This document shows, in pieces, positions 18,953 through 27,278 of a DNA stretch of 64,000 nt; the stretch's first letter is position 1; every line of letters starts with the position of its first letter. Position numbers and translations under genes: made by a program. Source of the DNA: Winogradskyella helgolandensis. Lineage in GTDB: Bacteria > Bacteroidota > Bacteroidia > Flavobacteriales > Flavobacteriaceae. The stretch is taken from NCBI RefSeq assembly GCF_013404085.1, contig NZ_JABFHO010000001.1:3547501-3611500 (forward strand), read 5' to 3'. A model generated the notes under the pieces. That model was not told the DNA's origin. It saw only the letters and a program-made list of their open reading frames with translations, and ran no database searches.

Positions 18953-19176
18953 TTTTAATCAGAAAAAAGTCATAATCTAAAATATTTAGGTTTTAGTAAT
19001 ATTGGGCGCAGTAACAATTCATTAGACATTATGTTTAATCGTTTTTCAACTGCGTTCAACATCACTATAATGCTTATATGGTTTATCGTCTTTCTAAATT
19101 TCAAAAAAAAACACCCTGTAATTAACACTTATATTAGGTGATACAACTTCTAAATAATTAAAGTTTAAAAAGCCCT

Positions 19177-19220
19177 GCGATTCAAAATGCTGTTAAAAAA
19201 ATACTGAAAAGGAAATAATT
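19177..19220 (+). repeat. 44-bp direct repeat, copy 2 (remnant of transketolase 3' end)
   Basis: A free-standing exact copy of 18259-18302 lies between the two barrel genes and is not part of any open gene. Its stop codon TAA with the following bases builds TAATTTTG (19216-19223), a -7-like box for the second barrel gene. Confidence 0.95.
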
Positions 19221-19276
19221 TTGATTTGGCATCGTTTTTGGAAGTGAGTACCTAATCTTATAAAAAAACGAACATT

Positions 19277-19876
19277 ATGAAAAATTTAAAGAAAACAGTT
19301 ATTGCAACTCTGGTTTTTGCTTTTGTTGGATTTTCAATGAATGCACAAAATGGAGGTTCATTTGGAATTAAAGGTGGACTAAATTATGGTGCCAATGGCG
19401 ATTATTTTGAATCTGCTAGTTCTAATGCTAAACATCCGGATCGTAATATTGGATATCATATTGGGCTTTTTGGAAAAATAGGGAACAAATTTTATTTGAA
19501 ACCTGAGTTGGTTTATACAGCTACCAAAAGTGATTATAGTAGTGATGTGTTTTCTGTTAAGAAAATTGATGCTCCTATATTAGTTGGTATAAGAGTATTA
19601 GGACCTGTTAGTGTTTTTGCAGGACCGTCTTTACAGTATATTTTAGACACAGAGTTTGAAGGCATAAATATAGATAATGTGGAAGAAGATTTCTCTGTGG
19701 GATTAAATTTTGGAATCGGACTTAGCTTTAATACTATAGGAATTGACTTAAGATACGAAAGAGGCTTTAGTGATAACGAAGCTACTTTTATTGATAATAA
19801 CTTAGGTGCTGGAGTTGTAAGTAGAATTGATACAAGACCAGATCAATTAATTTTAAGTTTATCTATTGCGCTTTAA
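19277..19876 (+). CDS. Outer-membrane beta-barrel protein, copy B
   Basis: A 199-residue paralogue of the preceding barrel protein, with an ATG start and a cleavable signal peptide (MKNLKKTVIATLVFAFVGFS, cut after MNA). It shares GIKGGLNYGANG, NIGYHIGLFGK, PILVGI, SVFAGPSLQYILD and GIDLRYERGF with copy A. Its start lies exactly 918 bp after that of copy A, the same offset as the two 44-bp repeats, so this is a tandem duplication. A strong terminator follows. Confidence 0.87.
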   Translation: MKNLKKTVIATLVFAFVGFSMNAQNGGSFGIKGGLNYGANGDYFESASSNAKHPDRNIGYHIGLFGKIGNKFYLKPELVYTATKSDYSSDVFSVKKIDAPILVGIRVLGPVSVFAGPSLQYILDTEFEGINIDNVEEDFSVGLNFGIGLSFNTIGIDLRYERGFSDNEATFIDNNLGAGVVSRIDTRPDQLILSLSIAL

Positions 19877-19900
19877 CACTAGAAAAAAAATAGTAAAATA

Positions 19901-19936
19901 AGAAAGCCGCTCAATAATTTTGAGCGGCTTTCTTAT
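19901..19936. terminator. Bidirectional intrinsic terminator
   Basis: A perfect 13-bp stem, AGAAAGCCGCTCA (19901-19913) / TGAGCGGCTTTCT (19921-19933), with A-rich and T-rich flanks. It separates the barrel genes (plus) from the FKBP lipoprotein gene (minus). Confidence 0.9.
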
Positions 19937-19962
19937 TTCAAAAAATTAACGAATTTTAATTT

Positions 19963-21015
19963 CTAAATTTCATTATAATTAATACTAATATCTGGATCTA
20001 AATAATCTGGTGTGCCATCATTATTAGAATCTGCTATAGTTACTGTTTTAATAGTAATTACTCCGCTTATTTGACTTCTAGTTCTCTCAAACTCATTAGC
20101 AGCAAGTATAGGCTCTTCTTCCCCTAGGTTGGTATCTACAGTATATGTTGTAGGAATTAATTCATCTATTGTATAAACAAGATCTCCATCATCATCATTA
20201 TCAATAAAGTTTAGATAAAAATCTTCATCGGAATCATCATTTGTCACGTCCAAATCGCCATCTATATCTTCAAGATAAGAAGGAATGCCGTCATTATCAT
20301 GATCTTCAACTTCAAACTGTAATAATTCGAATTTGAACATAAGATTATCATAAACTGAACCTGTAGTAGAACCAGAAAAATAACCTAATCCAGAAGGAAT
20401 AAACATAACACCCAAACCTGGATTAGTAAAACTGAAATTACCATTGCCGTCAATTTCATAATCAGAAGCAGTATTGAACGTTGGCATTACAAGTTGCCAT
20501 GCTTTAATTACACCAAAGGAATTTCCATCAGACTGCAAATTCAAATCTTCAGGCGTAGCACTAGAATCAAAAACTTCATAAGTCCCATCCAAAGCTTCAT
20601 TTATTGAACTGCCGCTATATCTCACACGAACCATATCTGTAAACGTTGGAGAATCACCATCACCTTGGTTTATATTTAAAACGTAATACTCATAGTCAGC
20701 TTCAAGATACGTAGCACTGCGTTCTTCAACAGCAGTCATTAACAATGTATGATTCTCTGGTACAGTTTCATCTTCTGCCAATGGTGTAATAATGATATCT
20801 GTATATTTATGATTAGAACCCGTTTCAAAAAAACCCGAGTTATAATAATGTGAAGTTAAATACGCGACTAACGAGTCTTTATCTTTAGCTTGTTGCTCTG
20901 TTCTATCTTCTTCAACGAAAGAATCAGAATCATCATCGTCATCACTTTTACAAGAGATAGCGACACTAAATAAAAGCAGTAGTAAAAGACTAAATTTTAA
21001 TATTTTAATTTTCAT
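19963..21015 (-). CDS. FKBP-type prolyl isomerase-like lipoprotein with Asp-rich repeats
   Basis: A 350-residue lipoprotein: signal peptide with lipobox ending SVAISC (Cys 22), then an Asp-run typical of exported flavobacterial lipoproteins. Residues about 120-240 form a degenerate FKBP domain (DMVRVRYSGSS, LVMPTFN, MFIPSGLGYF, LMFKFELLQFE). Residues about 240-345 carry thrombospondin-3/calcium-binding-like repeats (DHDNDGIPSYLED, DSNNDGTPDYLDP). It probably acts on envelope or outer-surface protein folding. Several FKBP active-site aromatics seem altered, so catalytic activity is uncertain. Confidence 0.85.
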   Translation of the reverse strand: MKIKILKFSLLLLLLFSVAISCKSDDDDDSDSFVEEDRTEQQAKDKDSLVAYLTSHYYNSGFFETGSNHKYTDIIITPLAEDETVPENHTLLMTAVEERSATYLEADYEYYVLNINQGDGDSPTFTDMVRVRYSGSSINEALDGTYEVFDSSATPEDLNLQSDGNSFGVIKAWQLVMPTFNTASDYEIDGNGNFSFTNPGLGVMFIPSGLGYFSGSTTGSVYDNLMFKFELLQFEVEDHDNDGIPSYLEDIDGDLDVTNDDSDEDFYLNFIDNDDDGDLVYTIDELIPTTYTVDTNLGEEEPILAANEFERTRSQISGVITIKTVTIADSNNDGTPDYLDPDISINYNEI

Positions 21016-21149
21016 AGAAACTTATTATAGACGTTTTAAACCATCACAGTGTAAAAACGGCGTTCATTATTGCTTATTTTTAACGCGCAAGATACAATAA
21101 TATAATATTTTTGCACTACAACATTAACGTAGTTTTTAGTAAAAAAGAT

Positions 21150-21521
21150 ATGCGAATTGATAAATATTTATGGTGTGTACGGTATTACAAAACAAGAAGT
21201 ATTGCGACAAAAGCGTGTAAAAAAGGACAAGTTAAAGTTAATGGTGCTGCTGTAAAACCGTCGAGAGAAGTGTTCCCTACCGATAAGATTGAACTTAGAA
21301 AAGATCAAATAATCTATCAGCTTACCGTTAACGATTTACCACCAAATCGTGTGGGTGCAAAACTAGTTGATATTTATAGGGTAGACACCACACCAAAATC
21401 TGCTTTTGAAGCCAAAGAGCTCTTAAAATACAGTAAAGATTATTACAGAAAGAAAGGCACAGGACGACCTACAAAGAAAGATAGACGTGATATTGATGAC
21501 TTTTATGATGATGAAGAATAA
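21150..21521 (+). CDS. S4-domain RNA-binding protein (Hsp15-like)
   Basis: A 123-residue protein with an N-terminal S4 domain (MRIDKYLWCVRYYKTRSIAT, KKGQVKVNGAAVKPS) and a basic tail (RKKGTGRPTKKDRRD) ending in acidic DDFYDDEE. In E. coli, Hsp15 rescues stalled 50S subunits carrying nascent tRNA. I chose ATG 21150; a TTG at 21111 sits in a TATTTTTG -7 box (21106-21113) and would add an unlikely extension. Length and layout fit Hsp15-family proteins. Confidence 0.88.
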   Translation: MRIDKYLWCVRYYKTRSIATKACKKGQVKVNGAAVKPSREVFPTDKIELRKDQIIYQLTVNDLPPNRVGAKLVDIYRVDTTPKSAFEAKELLKYSKDYYRKKGTGRPTKKDRRDIDDFYDDEE

Positions 21522-21590
21522 AATTGAACTAAAAGTTAAAGTTGAGGTTGAAAAAATAGAAGTATTACCATAAACCAACTCTGTCTGATT

Positions 21591-22184
21591 ATGAATATAA
21601 TGAACAAAGCATATTGGGAAGAGCGTTACACATCTAACAAAACGGGTTGGAATATCGGCTATGCTTCTACTCCACTAAAAGCGTATTTTAATCAACTTGA
21701 AAATAAATCTTTAAAGATTTTAATTCCAGGAGCCGGTAATAGTTATGAAGCCGAGTACTTGTGGAATAACGGTTTTAAAAACGTATATGTATTAGATTTT
21801 GCGAAGCAACCTTTAGATAATTTTAAAAAGCGTTTGCCAGAGTTTCCTCAAAATCAACTATTAAATGCTAACTTTTTTGAATTAGACGATAGCTTTGACC
21901 TCATTGTAGAACAAACTTTTTTCTGCGCACTAAATCCAAGCTTAAGATTAAATTATGTTAAGCAAATGCATCAATTATTAAAACCAAACGGAAAACTTAT
22001 AGGGCTATTATTTAATATAGAGCTCACTACGGTTGGACCTCCTTTTGGTGGTAACATTTCAGAATACCAATCGCTTTTTAAACAGACATTCGAGATAAAA
22101 ATTTTAGAAACTTCAATTAATTCTATAAAAGAAAGACAAGGTAATGAACTGTTTTTTATCTTTGAAGTTGATAACACCAAATAA
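21591..22184 (+). CDS. Class I SAM methyltransferase, thiopurine-methyltransferase-like
   Basis: A 197-residue SAM-dependent methyltransferase of the TPMT group. It has the N-terminal YWEERYTSNKTGWNIGYAS, the SAM-binding motif ILIPGAGNSYEAEYLW and the acidic strand FDLIVEQTFFCAL. TPMT relatives methylate thiol, halide or metalloid acceptors; the substrate here is unknown. The start may be the ATG at 21591 or the one at 21600 (MNKAYWEE). It is 5 nt before a phosphoribosyltransferase gene and probably cotranscribed with it. Confidence 0.88.
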   Translation: MNIMNKAYWEERYTSNKTGWNIGYASTPLKAYFNQLENKSLKILIPGAGNSYEAEYLWNNGFKNVYVLDFAKQPLDNFKKRLPEFPQNQLLNANFFELDDSFDLIVEQTFFCALNPSLRLNYVKQMHQLLKPNGKLIGLLFNIELTTVGPPFGGNISEYQSLFKQTFEIKILETSINSIKERQGNELFFIFEVDNTK

Positions 22185-22189
22185 GTCCT

Positions 22190-22693
22190 ATGGCATTAAC
22201 AAAAAATACAATTTTAAGTCATAAAGAAATTGAGCACAAGATAAAACGCATTGCTTATCAAATCTACGAAAGCAATGTGAATGAAACAGAGCTTATTATT
22301 GCTGGTATTGAAAGCAATGGTTATCTGCTTGCAAAGAAAATAAAATCTAATTTAGATAAGATCTCGGACATCAATTCTACCTTATGTAAAGTCACTATAA
22401 ACAAGTCTGAACCAACTGAACCTATTAAAACATCTATTACCAAAGAAGAATACTCTAATAAATCATTGGTGTTAATTGATGATGTTCTAAATTCCGGCAG
22501 TACATTAATATATGGTATAAAACATTTTTTAGATGTGCCATTAAAACAGTTTAAAACAGCTGTGCTAGTAAATCGTAATCATAAAAAATATCCTGTAAAA
22601 GCAGATTTTAAAGGTATTTCACTATCGACTTCCTTATTTGAGCATGTTCATGTGAACTTGTCAAAACAACCATATGAAGCTTATTTAGATTAG
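22190..22693 (+). CDS. Phosphoribosyltransferase-domain protein (PyrR-like)
   Basis: A 167-residue type I phosphoribosyltransferase. The PRPP loop reads LVLIDDVLNSGSTLIYGI, with the conserved acidic pair, preceded by the flexible-loop region. Length and organisation resemble PyrR (uracil phosphoribosyltransferase/attenuator), but a nucleobase-salvage enzyme is equally possible. Its 3' end overlaps the 3' end of aroK by 9 nt (convergent). Confidence 0.85.
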   Translation: MALTKNTILSHKEIEHKIKRIAYQIYESNVNETELIIAGIESNGYLLAKKIKSNLDKISDINSTLCKVTINKSEPTEPIKTSITKEEYSNKSLVLIDDVLNSGSTLIYGIKHFLDVPLKQFKTAVLVNRNHKKYPVKADFKGISLSTSLFEHVHVNLSKQPYEAYLD

Positions 22694-23206
22694 ATGCGCA
22701 ACAAGGTCTTCTAAAATTTCTTGTTTTGTTTTATTATCGGTGTTTAAAGTAAATTGTGATTTACTATAATACTGCGTGCGTTCAAATAAGTGCTTCCCTA
22801 TAAATTCTAACAATTCGGTTTCTGTATTTAAATGACTAATTAAAGGTCGCTTTTCACGTTCCTTAAATAGGCGCTTTGCTAAAAGCGGAATTGAAAGTTT
22901 AAGATAAAAGGACACCAAATCTGTATTTCCGGTTAATAAGTCCATGTTAGTTCCATAACAAGGTGTACCACCACCTAATGCCAATACAAGGTTTTCAGAC
23001 GTATTAATTAGCTCCTTTAAATACTCTGTTTCCTTTTTTCTAAAGTAGATTTCACCTTTCATTTTAAATAAATTGGATATTGAGGTATTTTCTTTATCAG
23101 AAATGTAATCATCTAAATCTAAAAAACTATAATTCAATACTGTAGCTAATTCCTTACCTAAAGTAGATTTTCCCGAGCCCATATACCCTATTAAAACTAT
23201 TATCAT
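22685..23206 (-). CDS. aroK: Shikimate kinase
   Basis: A 173-residue kinase that phosphorylates shikimate at the 3-OH in aromatic amino-acid synthesis. Walker A is GYMGSGKS near the N-terminus, the shikimate-binding DxD region is FLDLDDYI, and GGGTPCY is the conserved substrate-binding motif. The lid region with Arg (FKEREKRPL) is also present. Single gene, normal length. Confidence 0.95.
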   Translation of the reverse strand: MIIVLIGYMGSGKSTLGKELATVLNYSFLDLDDYISDKENTSISNLFKMKGEIYFRKKETEYLKELINTSENLVLALGGGTPCYGTNMDLLTGNTDLVSFYLKLSIPLLAKRLFKEREKRPLISHLNTETELLEFIGKHLFERTQYYSKSQFTLNTDNKTKQEILEDLVAHLI

Positions 23207-23279
23207 AGTACTTATTAATTGATTATTAAACCTATAGATTTATTCACAACAAAAAAACGAAAAAAAATTAAAAAAAGTG

Positions 23280-23309
23280 TTGTTAAATTAAAGAAAGCTT
23301 ATATATTTG
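23280..23309 (+). promoter_or_regulatory. Promoter of the first tRNA-Lys
   Basis: TTG (23280-23282), exactly 19 nt, and TATATTTG (23302-23309) followed by CACCCTCGTTAG. This is a textbook Bacteroidota promoter, 26 nt upstream of the tRNA 5' end. Confidence 0.85.
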
Positions 23310-23334
23310 CACCCTCGTTAGAGAAAAGCATTTT

Positions 23335-23407
23335 GACCAGTTAGCTCAGTTGGCAGAGCATCTCCCTTTTAAGGAGAGGGTCCTGGGTTCGAGCCCCAGA
23401 CTGGTCA
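23335..23407 (+). tRNA. tRNA-Lys (anticodon TTT), copy 1
   Basis: A 73-nt cloverleaf: acceptor GACCAGT/ACTGGTC with discriminator A, D-arm GCTCAGTTGGCAGAGC, anticodon arm TCTCC-CTTTTAA-GGAGA (TTT reads AAA/AAG) and a T-arm with GTTCGAGCC. The 3' CCA is not encoded. It is identical to the second copy at 23681. Confidence 0.97.
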
Positions 23408-23409
23408 CT

Positions 23410-23443
23410 AAAAAAGTTAAGCATTACGCTTAACTTTTTTTTT
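23410..23443 (+). terminator. Intrinsic terminator after tRNA-Lys copy 1
   Basis: Stem AAGTTAAGC / GCTTAACTT (arms within 23410-23422 and 23428-23440) followed by T9. It means each tRNA-Lys copy is its own transcription unit. Confidence 0.85.
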
Positions 23444-23648
23444 GCTTAAAACTCAATATTCACACCAAAACTTAAGCGACTTTAGCAAATTACAGCCTTA
23501 CCAATACAATACATAATAAGTAACTTAAGCTTACTCCAAGAACTCATAATTAGTCCTGTTAGAAGGTGCTATTTATCAATCTCAAAATCCATCTCAAATA
23601 AAAAAAAATATTTTTTAAATTCTATTCTTTGTATTTGCATAAAGGTTT

Positions 23649-23656
23649 TATATTTG
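23649..23656 (+). promoter_or_regulatory. Promoter -7 element of the second tRNA-Lys
   Basis: TATATTTG, followed by CATCCTCGTTAG, nearly the same as the leader of the first tRNA-Lys. The nearest TTG upstream (23629-23631) is at 17-nt spacing. Confidence 0.7.
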
Positions 23657-23680
23657 CATCCTCGTTAGAAAAAACATAAC

Positions 23681-23753
23681 GACCAGTTAGCTCAGTTGGC
23701 AGAGCATCTCCCTTTTAAGGAGAGGGTCCTGGGTTCGAGCCCCAGACTGGTCA
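23681..23753 (+). tRNA. tRNA-Lys (anticodon TTT), copy 2
   Basis: An exact 73-nt repeat of the tRNA-Lys at 23335, with a related promoter leader, so this is a tandem duplication. It is separated from tRNA-Leu downstream by an intrinsic terminator. Confidence 0.97.
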
Positions 23754-23756
23754 CTA

Positions 23757-23790
23757 AAAAAAAGTTAAGTATAATGCTTAGCTTTTTTTT
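23757..23790 (+). terminator. Intrinsic terminator after tRNA-Lys copy 2
   Basis: Stem AAAGTTAAGT (23761-23770) / GCTTAGCTTT (23776-23785), with two G-U pairs, then T-run. It is a diverged version of the terminator behind copy 1. Confidence 0.75.
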
Positions 23791-23804
23791 ATCTTTTTTA
23801 TTAT

Positions 23805-23888
23805 GCGCACGTGGCGGAATTGGTAGACGCGCCAGCTTGAGGGGCTGGTGGACATTAGTCCGTGGAAGTTCGAGTCTTCTCGTGCGCA
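23805..23888 (+). tRNA. tRNA-Leu (anticodon GAG)
   Basis: An 84-nt class II tRNA with acceptor GCGCACG/CGTGCGC and discriminator A. The anticodon arm is CCAGC-TTGAGGG-GCTGG (GAG, reading CUU/CUC), with a short variable arm and T-arm GTTCGAGTC. CCA is not encoded. Confidence 0.95.
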
Positions 23889-24012
23889 CAAATACTCTAA
23901 ACACTACATTTTTCAATCAAAGTCTTTATATCACCTAAAGACTTCACACACCTTTTATCACTCTTTTTTTCATAATTTTTGTTAATTCCTAACATCGTAT
24001 TAGTATAAGTCT

Positions 24013-24028
24013 TATTTTTGTTTAAACA
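24013..24028 (+). promoter_or_regulatory. Candidate -7 box and operator of the carotenoid operon
   Basis: TATTTTTG (24013-24020) fits the -7 consensus and runs into the perfect 10-bp palindrome TGTTTAAACA (24019-24028), 13 nt before the regulator's ATG. A palindrome over the predicted start site would suit autorepression by the MerR/CarH-type regulator. No -33 TTG is present at 19 nt. The operator role is inference. Confidence 0.35.
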
Positions 24029-24041
24029 TTTTCAAAAATAA

Positions 24042-24953
24042 ATGAACAATATTAAAGATAGGTTTAGCATCAAAGACCTCGAACATCTTACAGGTATTAA
24101 AGCACATACTATAAGAATATGGGAAAAGCGCTATAACCTACTGGAGCCAAAACGTACGGAAACGAATATTAGATATTACGACTTAGCTAGTTTTCAAAAA
24201 CTACTCAACGTAAGCTATCTTAACAACAATGGTTATAAGATTTCTAAAATTGCTACAATTGAAACTCAGAAAATCCCTCAATTAGTTAGAGAAATTGCCA
24301 CAGAAACTAATATTGAGAGTCATGCGATCAATGCCTTTAAACTATCCATGTTAAATTTTGACCAAGCCTTGTTTTATAAGACTTATGAGTCACTTAATAA
24401 GGAAATGACCTTTGAAGATATTTTTTTCAACATATTTATTCCTCTATTAACAGAAATCGGATTGCTCTGGCAAACGGATACCATAACTCCCGCACACGAG
24501 CATTTTATTTCCTCGTTGATTAGGCAGAAAGTATTAATTAGCACAGAGAAAATTCAATCTAAGCAAACTTTTAAATCTGAAAAAACCTTTGTTCTTTATT
24601 TACCAGATAATGAAATACACGAACTTGGTTTAATGTTCATTAATCACGAAATTCTTAGACATGGCTATAGATCCATATTTTTAGGCCAAAGTATACCTAT
24701 AACAAGTTTACTAGAACTTAAAAATTACTATGAGGACATCATTTTTGTGTCTTATTTTACTATAAAACCAGAAAAAGAAAACTTATTAAATTATCTAACT
24801 GAGTTTGATGACCTTATTTTAAAAACATCAAATACTAAATTTTGGGTTTTAGGTCGAATGCTAAATGAGCTCGACAACGACCAACTGCCAAAAAATGTCA
24901 GAGCATTTAGTACGATTAAAGCATTAACTAAAGAATTAGAAATTAATGCATAA
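24042..24953 (+). CDS. CarH/LitR-type MerR regulator with cobalamin-binding domain
   Basis: A 303-residue regulator. Residues about 7-75 are a MerR helix-turn-helix (FSIKDLEHLTGIKAHTIRIW, EKRYNLLEP). Residues about 95-170 resemble the B12-binding cap with the CarH motif W-x9-EH (W143, E153, H154). Residues about 182-300 are the Rossmann B12-binding part with ExHxxG (E191, H193, G196) and LGxxxP (LGQSIP). In CarH proteins H193 is the lower cobalt ligand, adenosylcobalamin keeps the tetramer on DNA, and light releases it. The gene overlaps crtI by 8 nt and leads a carotenoid operon, which suggests light control of pigment synthesis. Confidence 0.88.
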   Translation: MNNIKDRFSIKDLEHLTGIKAHTIRIWEKRYNLLEPKRTETNIRYYDLASFQKLLNVSYLNNNGYKISKIATIETQKIPQLVREIATETNIESHAINAFKLSMLNFDQALFYKTYESLNKEMTFEDIFFNIFIPLLTEIGLLWQTDTITPAHEHFISSLIRQKVLISTEKIQSKQTFKSEKTFVLYLPDNEIHELGLMFINHEILRHGYRSIFLGQSIPITSLLELKNYYEDIIFVSYFTIKPEKENLLNYLTEFDDLILKTSNTKFWVLGRMLNELDNDQLPKNVRAFSTIKALTKELEINA

Positions 24954-26406
24954 AACAATATCCATAATTGGCTCAGGATTTTCAGCGTTATCAGCGGCAT
25001 GCTATTTAGCTAAAGCTGGGCATACCGTTTCTATTTACGAAAAAAACGATACTGTAGGTGGTAGAGCGCGACAATTTAAAAAAGATGGTTTTACCTTTGA
25101 TATAGGTCCTAGTTGGTATTGGATGCCAGATATATTTGAAAAATTCTTTAATGATTTTGGAAAAAGCACTAGTGACTATTATCAACTCGATAAATTGAGT
25201 CCTGCTTATAAAATATTCTTTTCTGATGATGTTATTACTGTTGGTGATCACATGGATAAAATTTGCAAAGAATTTGAACGTATTGAAGTTGGCAGTTCCA
25301 AACCTCTTCGTAAATTTATTGCAACAGCACAGGAAAATTACGACATCGCCATTAATAAGGTAGTTTTAAAACCTGGACTTTCACCTTTTGAATTGGTAAC
25401 CAAAGAAACAGTGACGCGTTTAGATCGGTTTTATAAAACGATTAGCAAGGAGGTTCGGAAAAATTTTAAGAACCCTAAACTGATTTCTACACTAGAATTT
25501 CCAGTACTATTTTTAGGTGCTAAACCAAATCAGACTCCATCATTTTATAGTTTTATGAATTTTGCGGATTTTGGTTTAGGCACTTGGCATCCAAAAGGCG
25601 GCATGTACGAAATTGTAAAAGCAATGCAAATTTTGGCAGAAAGCTTAGGTGTCACAATTTACACAAAAAGCAATGTTGAAAAAATAAGTGTCGAGAATAA
25701 GAAAGCGAAAAGCATAACTGTAAATGGAACTACTATTAATTCGGACATCATTTTAAGTGGTGCTGATTATCATCATTCTGAAACACTTTTAGATAAAAAC
25801 TATAGACAGTATACTGAAGCGTATTGGGAAAGCAGAACATTTGCACCTTCTTCTCTACTCTTTTATGTAGGTTTTAATCAAAAATTGAAAAATATAGAAC
25901 ATCACAATTTGTTCTTTGATACCGATTTTGAAAATCATGCTGAAGAAATTTACGATAATCCAAAATGGCCTGAAAATCCATTATTTTATGCTAACTTTCC
26001 TTCAGTTACAGATCATAGTATGGCACCTGAACAATGTGAAACCGGATTTTTCCTAATTCCAATTGCTCCAGGACTAGAAGATACTGCAGAATTACGTCAG
26101 CGGTATTTCGACCTTATTATGAAGCGATTTGAAAAACGAACAGAGCAAGATGTTAAAGCACATATACTTTTTAAAGAATCGTATTGTGTAAATGATTTTA
26201 TTGAAGATTACAATTCCTATAAAGGAAATGCATATGGCATGGCAAACACATTAATGCAAACTGCATTTTTAAGGCCAAAATTAAAAAGTAAAAAAGTAGA
26301 TGGGCTCTATTTTACAGGACAACTCACAGTTCCCGGACCAGGAGTTCCACCAGCTTTGATTTCAGGAAAGCTAGTTGCTCAACTGATTCAAAAAAATGAA
26401 GTTTAA
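24946..26406 (+). CDS. crtI: Phytoene desaturase (CrtI)
   Basis: A 486-residue FAD-dependent desaturase that converts phytoene towards lycopene. The N-terminus has the dinucleotide-binding fold (IIGSGFSALSAACYLAKAG), then YEKNDTVGGRARQF and GPSWYWMPDIFE. The C-terminus has the CrtI signature GLYFTGQLTVPGPGVPPALI. Length is normal. It overlaps the MerR/CarH-type gene by 8 nt and is followed by crtB after 20 nt. Confidence 0.96.
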   Translation: MHKTISIIGSGFSALSAACYLAKAGHTVSIYEKNDTVGGRARQFKKDGFTFDIGPSWYWMPDIFEKFFNDFGKSTSDYYQLDKLSPAYKIFFSDDVITVGDHMDKICKEFERIEVGSSKPLRKFIATAQENYDIAINKVVLKPGLSPFELVTKETVTRLDRFYKTISKEVRKNFKNPKLISTLEFPVLFLGAKPNQTPSFYSFMNFADFGLGTWHPKGGMYEIVKAMQILAESLGVTIYTKSNVEKISVENKKAKSITVNGTTINSDIILSGADYHHSETLLDKNYRQYTEAYWESRTFAPSSLLFYVGFNQKLKNIEHHNLFFDTDFENHAEEIYDNPKWPENPLFYANFPSVTDHSMAPEQCETGFFLIPIAPGLEDTAELRQRYFDLIMKRFEKRTEQDVKAHILFKESYCVNDFIEDYNSYKGNAYGMANTLMQTAFLRPKLKSKKVDGLYFTGQLTVPGPGVPPALISGKLVAQLIQKNEV

Positions 26407-26426
26407 CAACTAAGAAAATTACACCT

Positions 26427-27266
26427 ATGAAATTAATTTTTGACAACGTTTCCCATACATGTAGTAAAGCTGTAACAAACGCATACAGTACATCGTTCTC
26501 TATGGCGACAAAAATGCTTTCCCTCAGTATAAGGCAAGATATTTATAACATTTATGGTTTTGTAAGATTTGCAGACGAAATCGTAGATTCATTTCATGAT
26601 TATGATAAAGAAAAACTTTTCAATATGTTTGAAAGTGATCTTGAAGCTGCCTTAGAAAATAAAATTAGTTTGAATCCTATTTTAAACGCTTTTCAAGAAA
26701 CTTATCATAATTACGGAATAGATAAACATTTGGTAGATTCTTTTATGGACAGTATGCGTTTAGATCTTCATAAAAAAGACTATTTAACAGATGAAGAATA
26801 TAAAAAATACATTTATGGTTCAGCAGATGTGGTGGGATTAATGTGCCTTAAAGTATTTGTAAAAGGAGACAATGCTAAATTTGATGAATTAAAAGACTCA
26901 GCAATGAGTTTAGGATCGGCATTTCAGAAAGTGAATTTTTTACGTGATTTAAAAGAAGATTTTGAAGATTTAAGTCGCACTTATTTTCCAAATACCGATT
27001 TAAATCAACTTGATGAAGCTTCTAAAAAATCCATCATTAGCGAAATTGAAGATGATTTTGCCAAAGGATTAGAAGGCATTAAACATTTGCCATTAGAAGC
27101 ACGTTTTGGAGTATTTATGGCTTACAGATATTATAGTAAACTATTAGACAAACTCAAAAAAACACCTGCATTGCAGATAAAATCTACTCGAATTAGAGTT
27201 CCTAATTATAGAAAAATAGAGCTTCTTACACGTAGTTATGTAAAATATCAATTAAATTTACTTTAA
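26427..27266 (+). CDS. crtB: Phytoene synthase (CrtB)
   Basis: A 279-residue squalene/phytoene synthase that condenses two geranylgeranyl-diphosphate molecules to phytoene. Both Asp-rich substrate motifs are present: FADEIVDSF (DxxxD) and NFLRDLKEDFED. The N-terminal S-YSTSFSMATKML region is typical. It lies between crtI (20 nt) and crtZ (12 nt) in one operon. Confidence 0.95.
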   Translation: MKLIFDNVSHTCSKAVTNAYSTSFSMATKMLSLSIRQDIYNIYGFVRFADEIVDSFHDYDKEKLFNMFESDLEAALENKISLNPILNAFQETYHNYGIDKHLVDSFMDSMRLDLHKKDYLTDEEYKKYIYGSADVVGLMCLKVFVKGDNAKFDELKDSAMSLGSAFQKVNFLRDLKEDFEDLSRTYFPNTDLNQLDEASKKSIISEIEDDFAKGLEGIKHLPLEARFGVFMAYRYYSKLLDKLKKTPALQIKSTRIRVPNYRKIELLTRSYVKYQLNLL

Positions 27267-27278
27267 AATAAAAATGTA

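Noticed and set aside
22685..22693. Frameshift between the phosphoribosyltransferase and aroK genes
   Set aside because: The 9-nt overlap is a normal convergent gene end; both proteins are full length.
23692..23938. Frames across the second tRNA-Lys and tRNA-Leu
   Set aside because: They are translations of tRNA genes; the cloverleaves explain the sequence.
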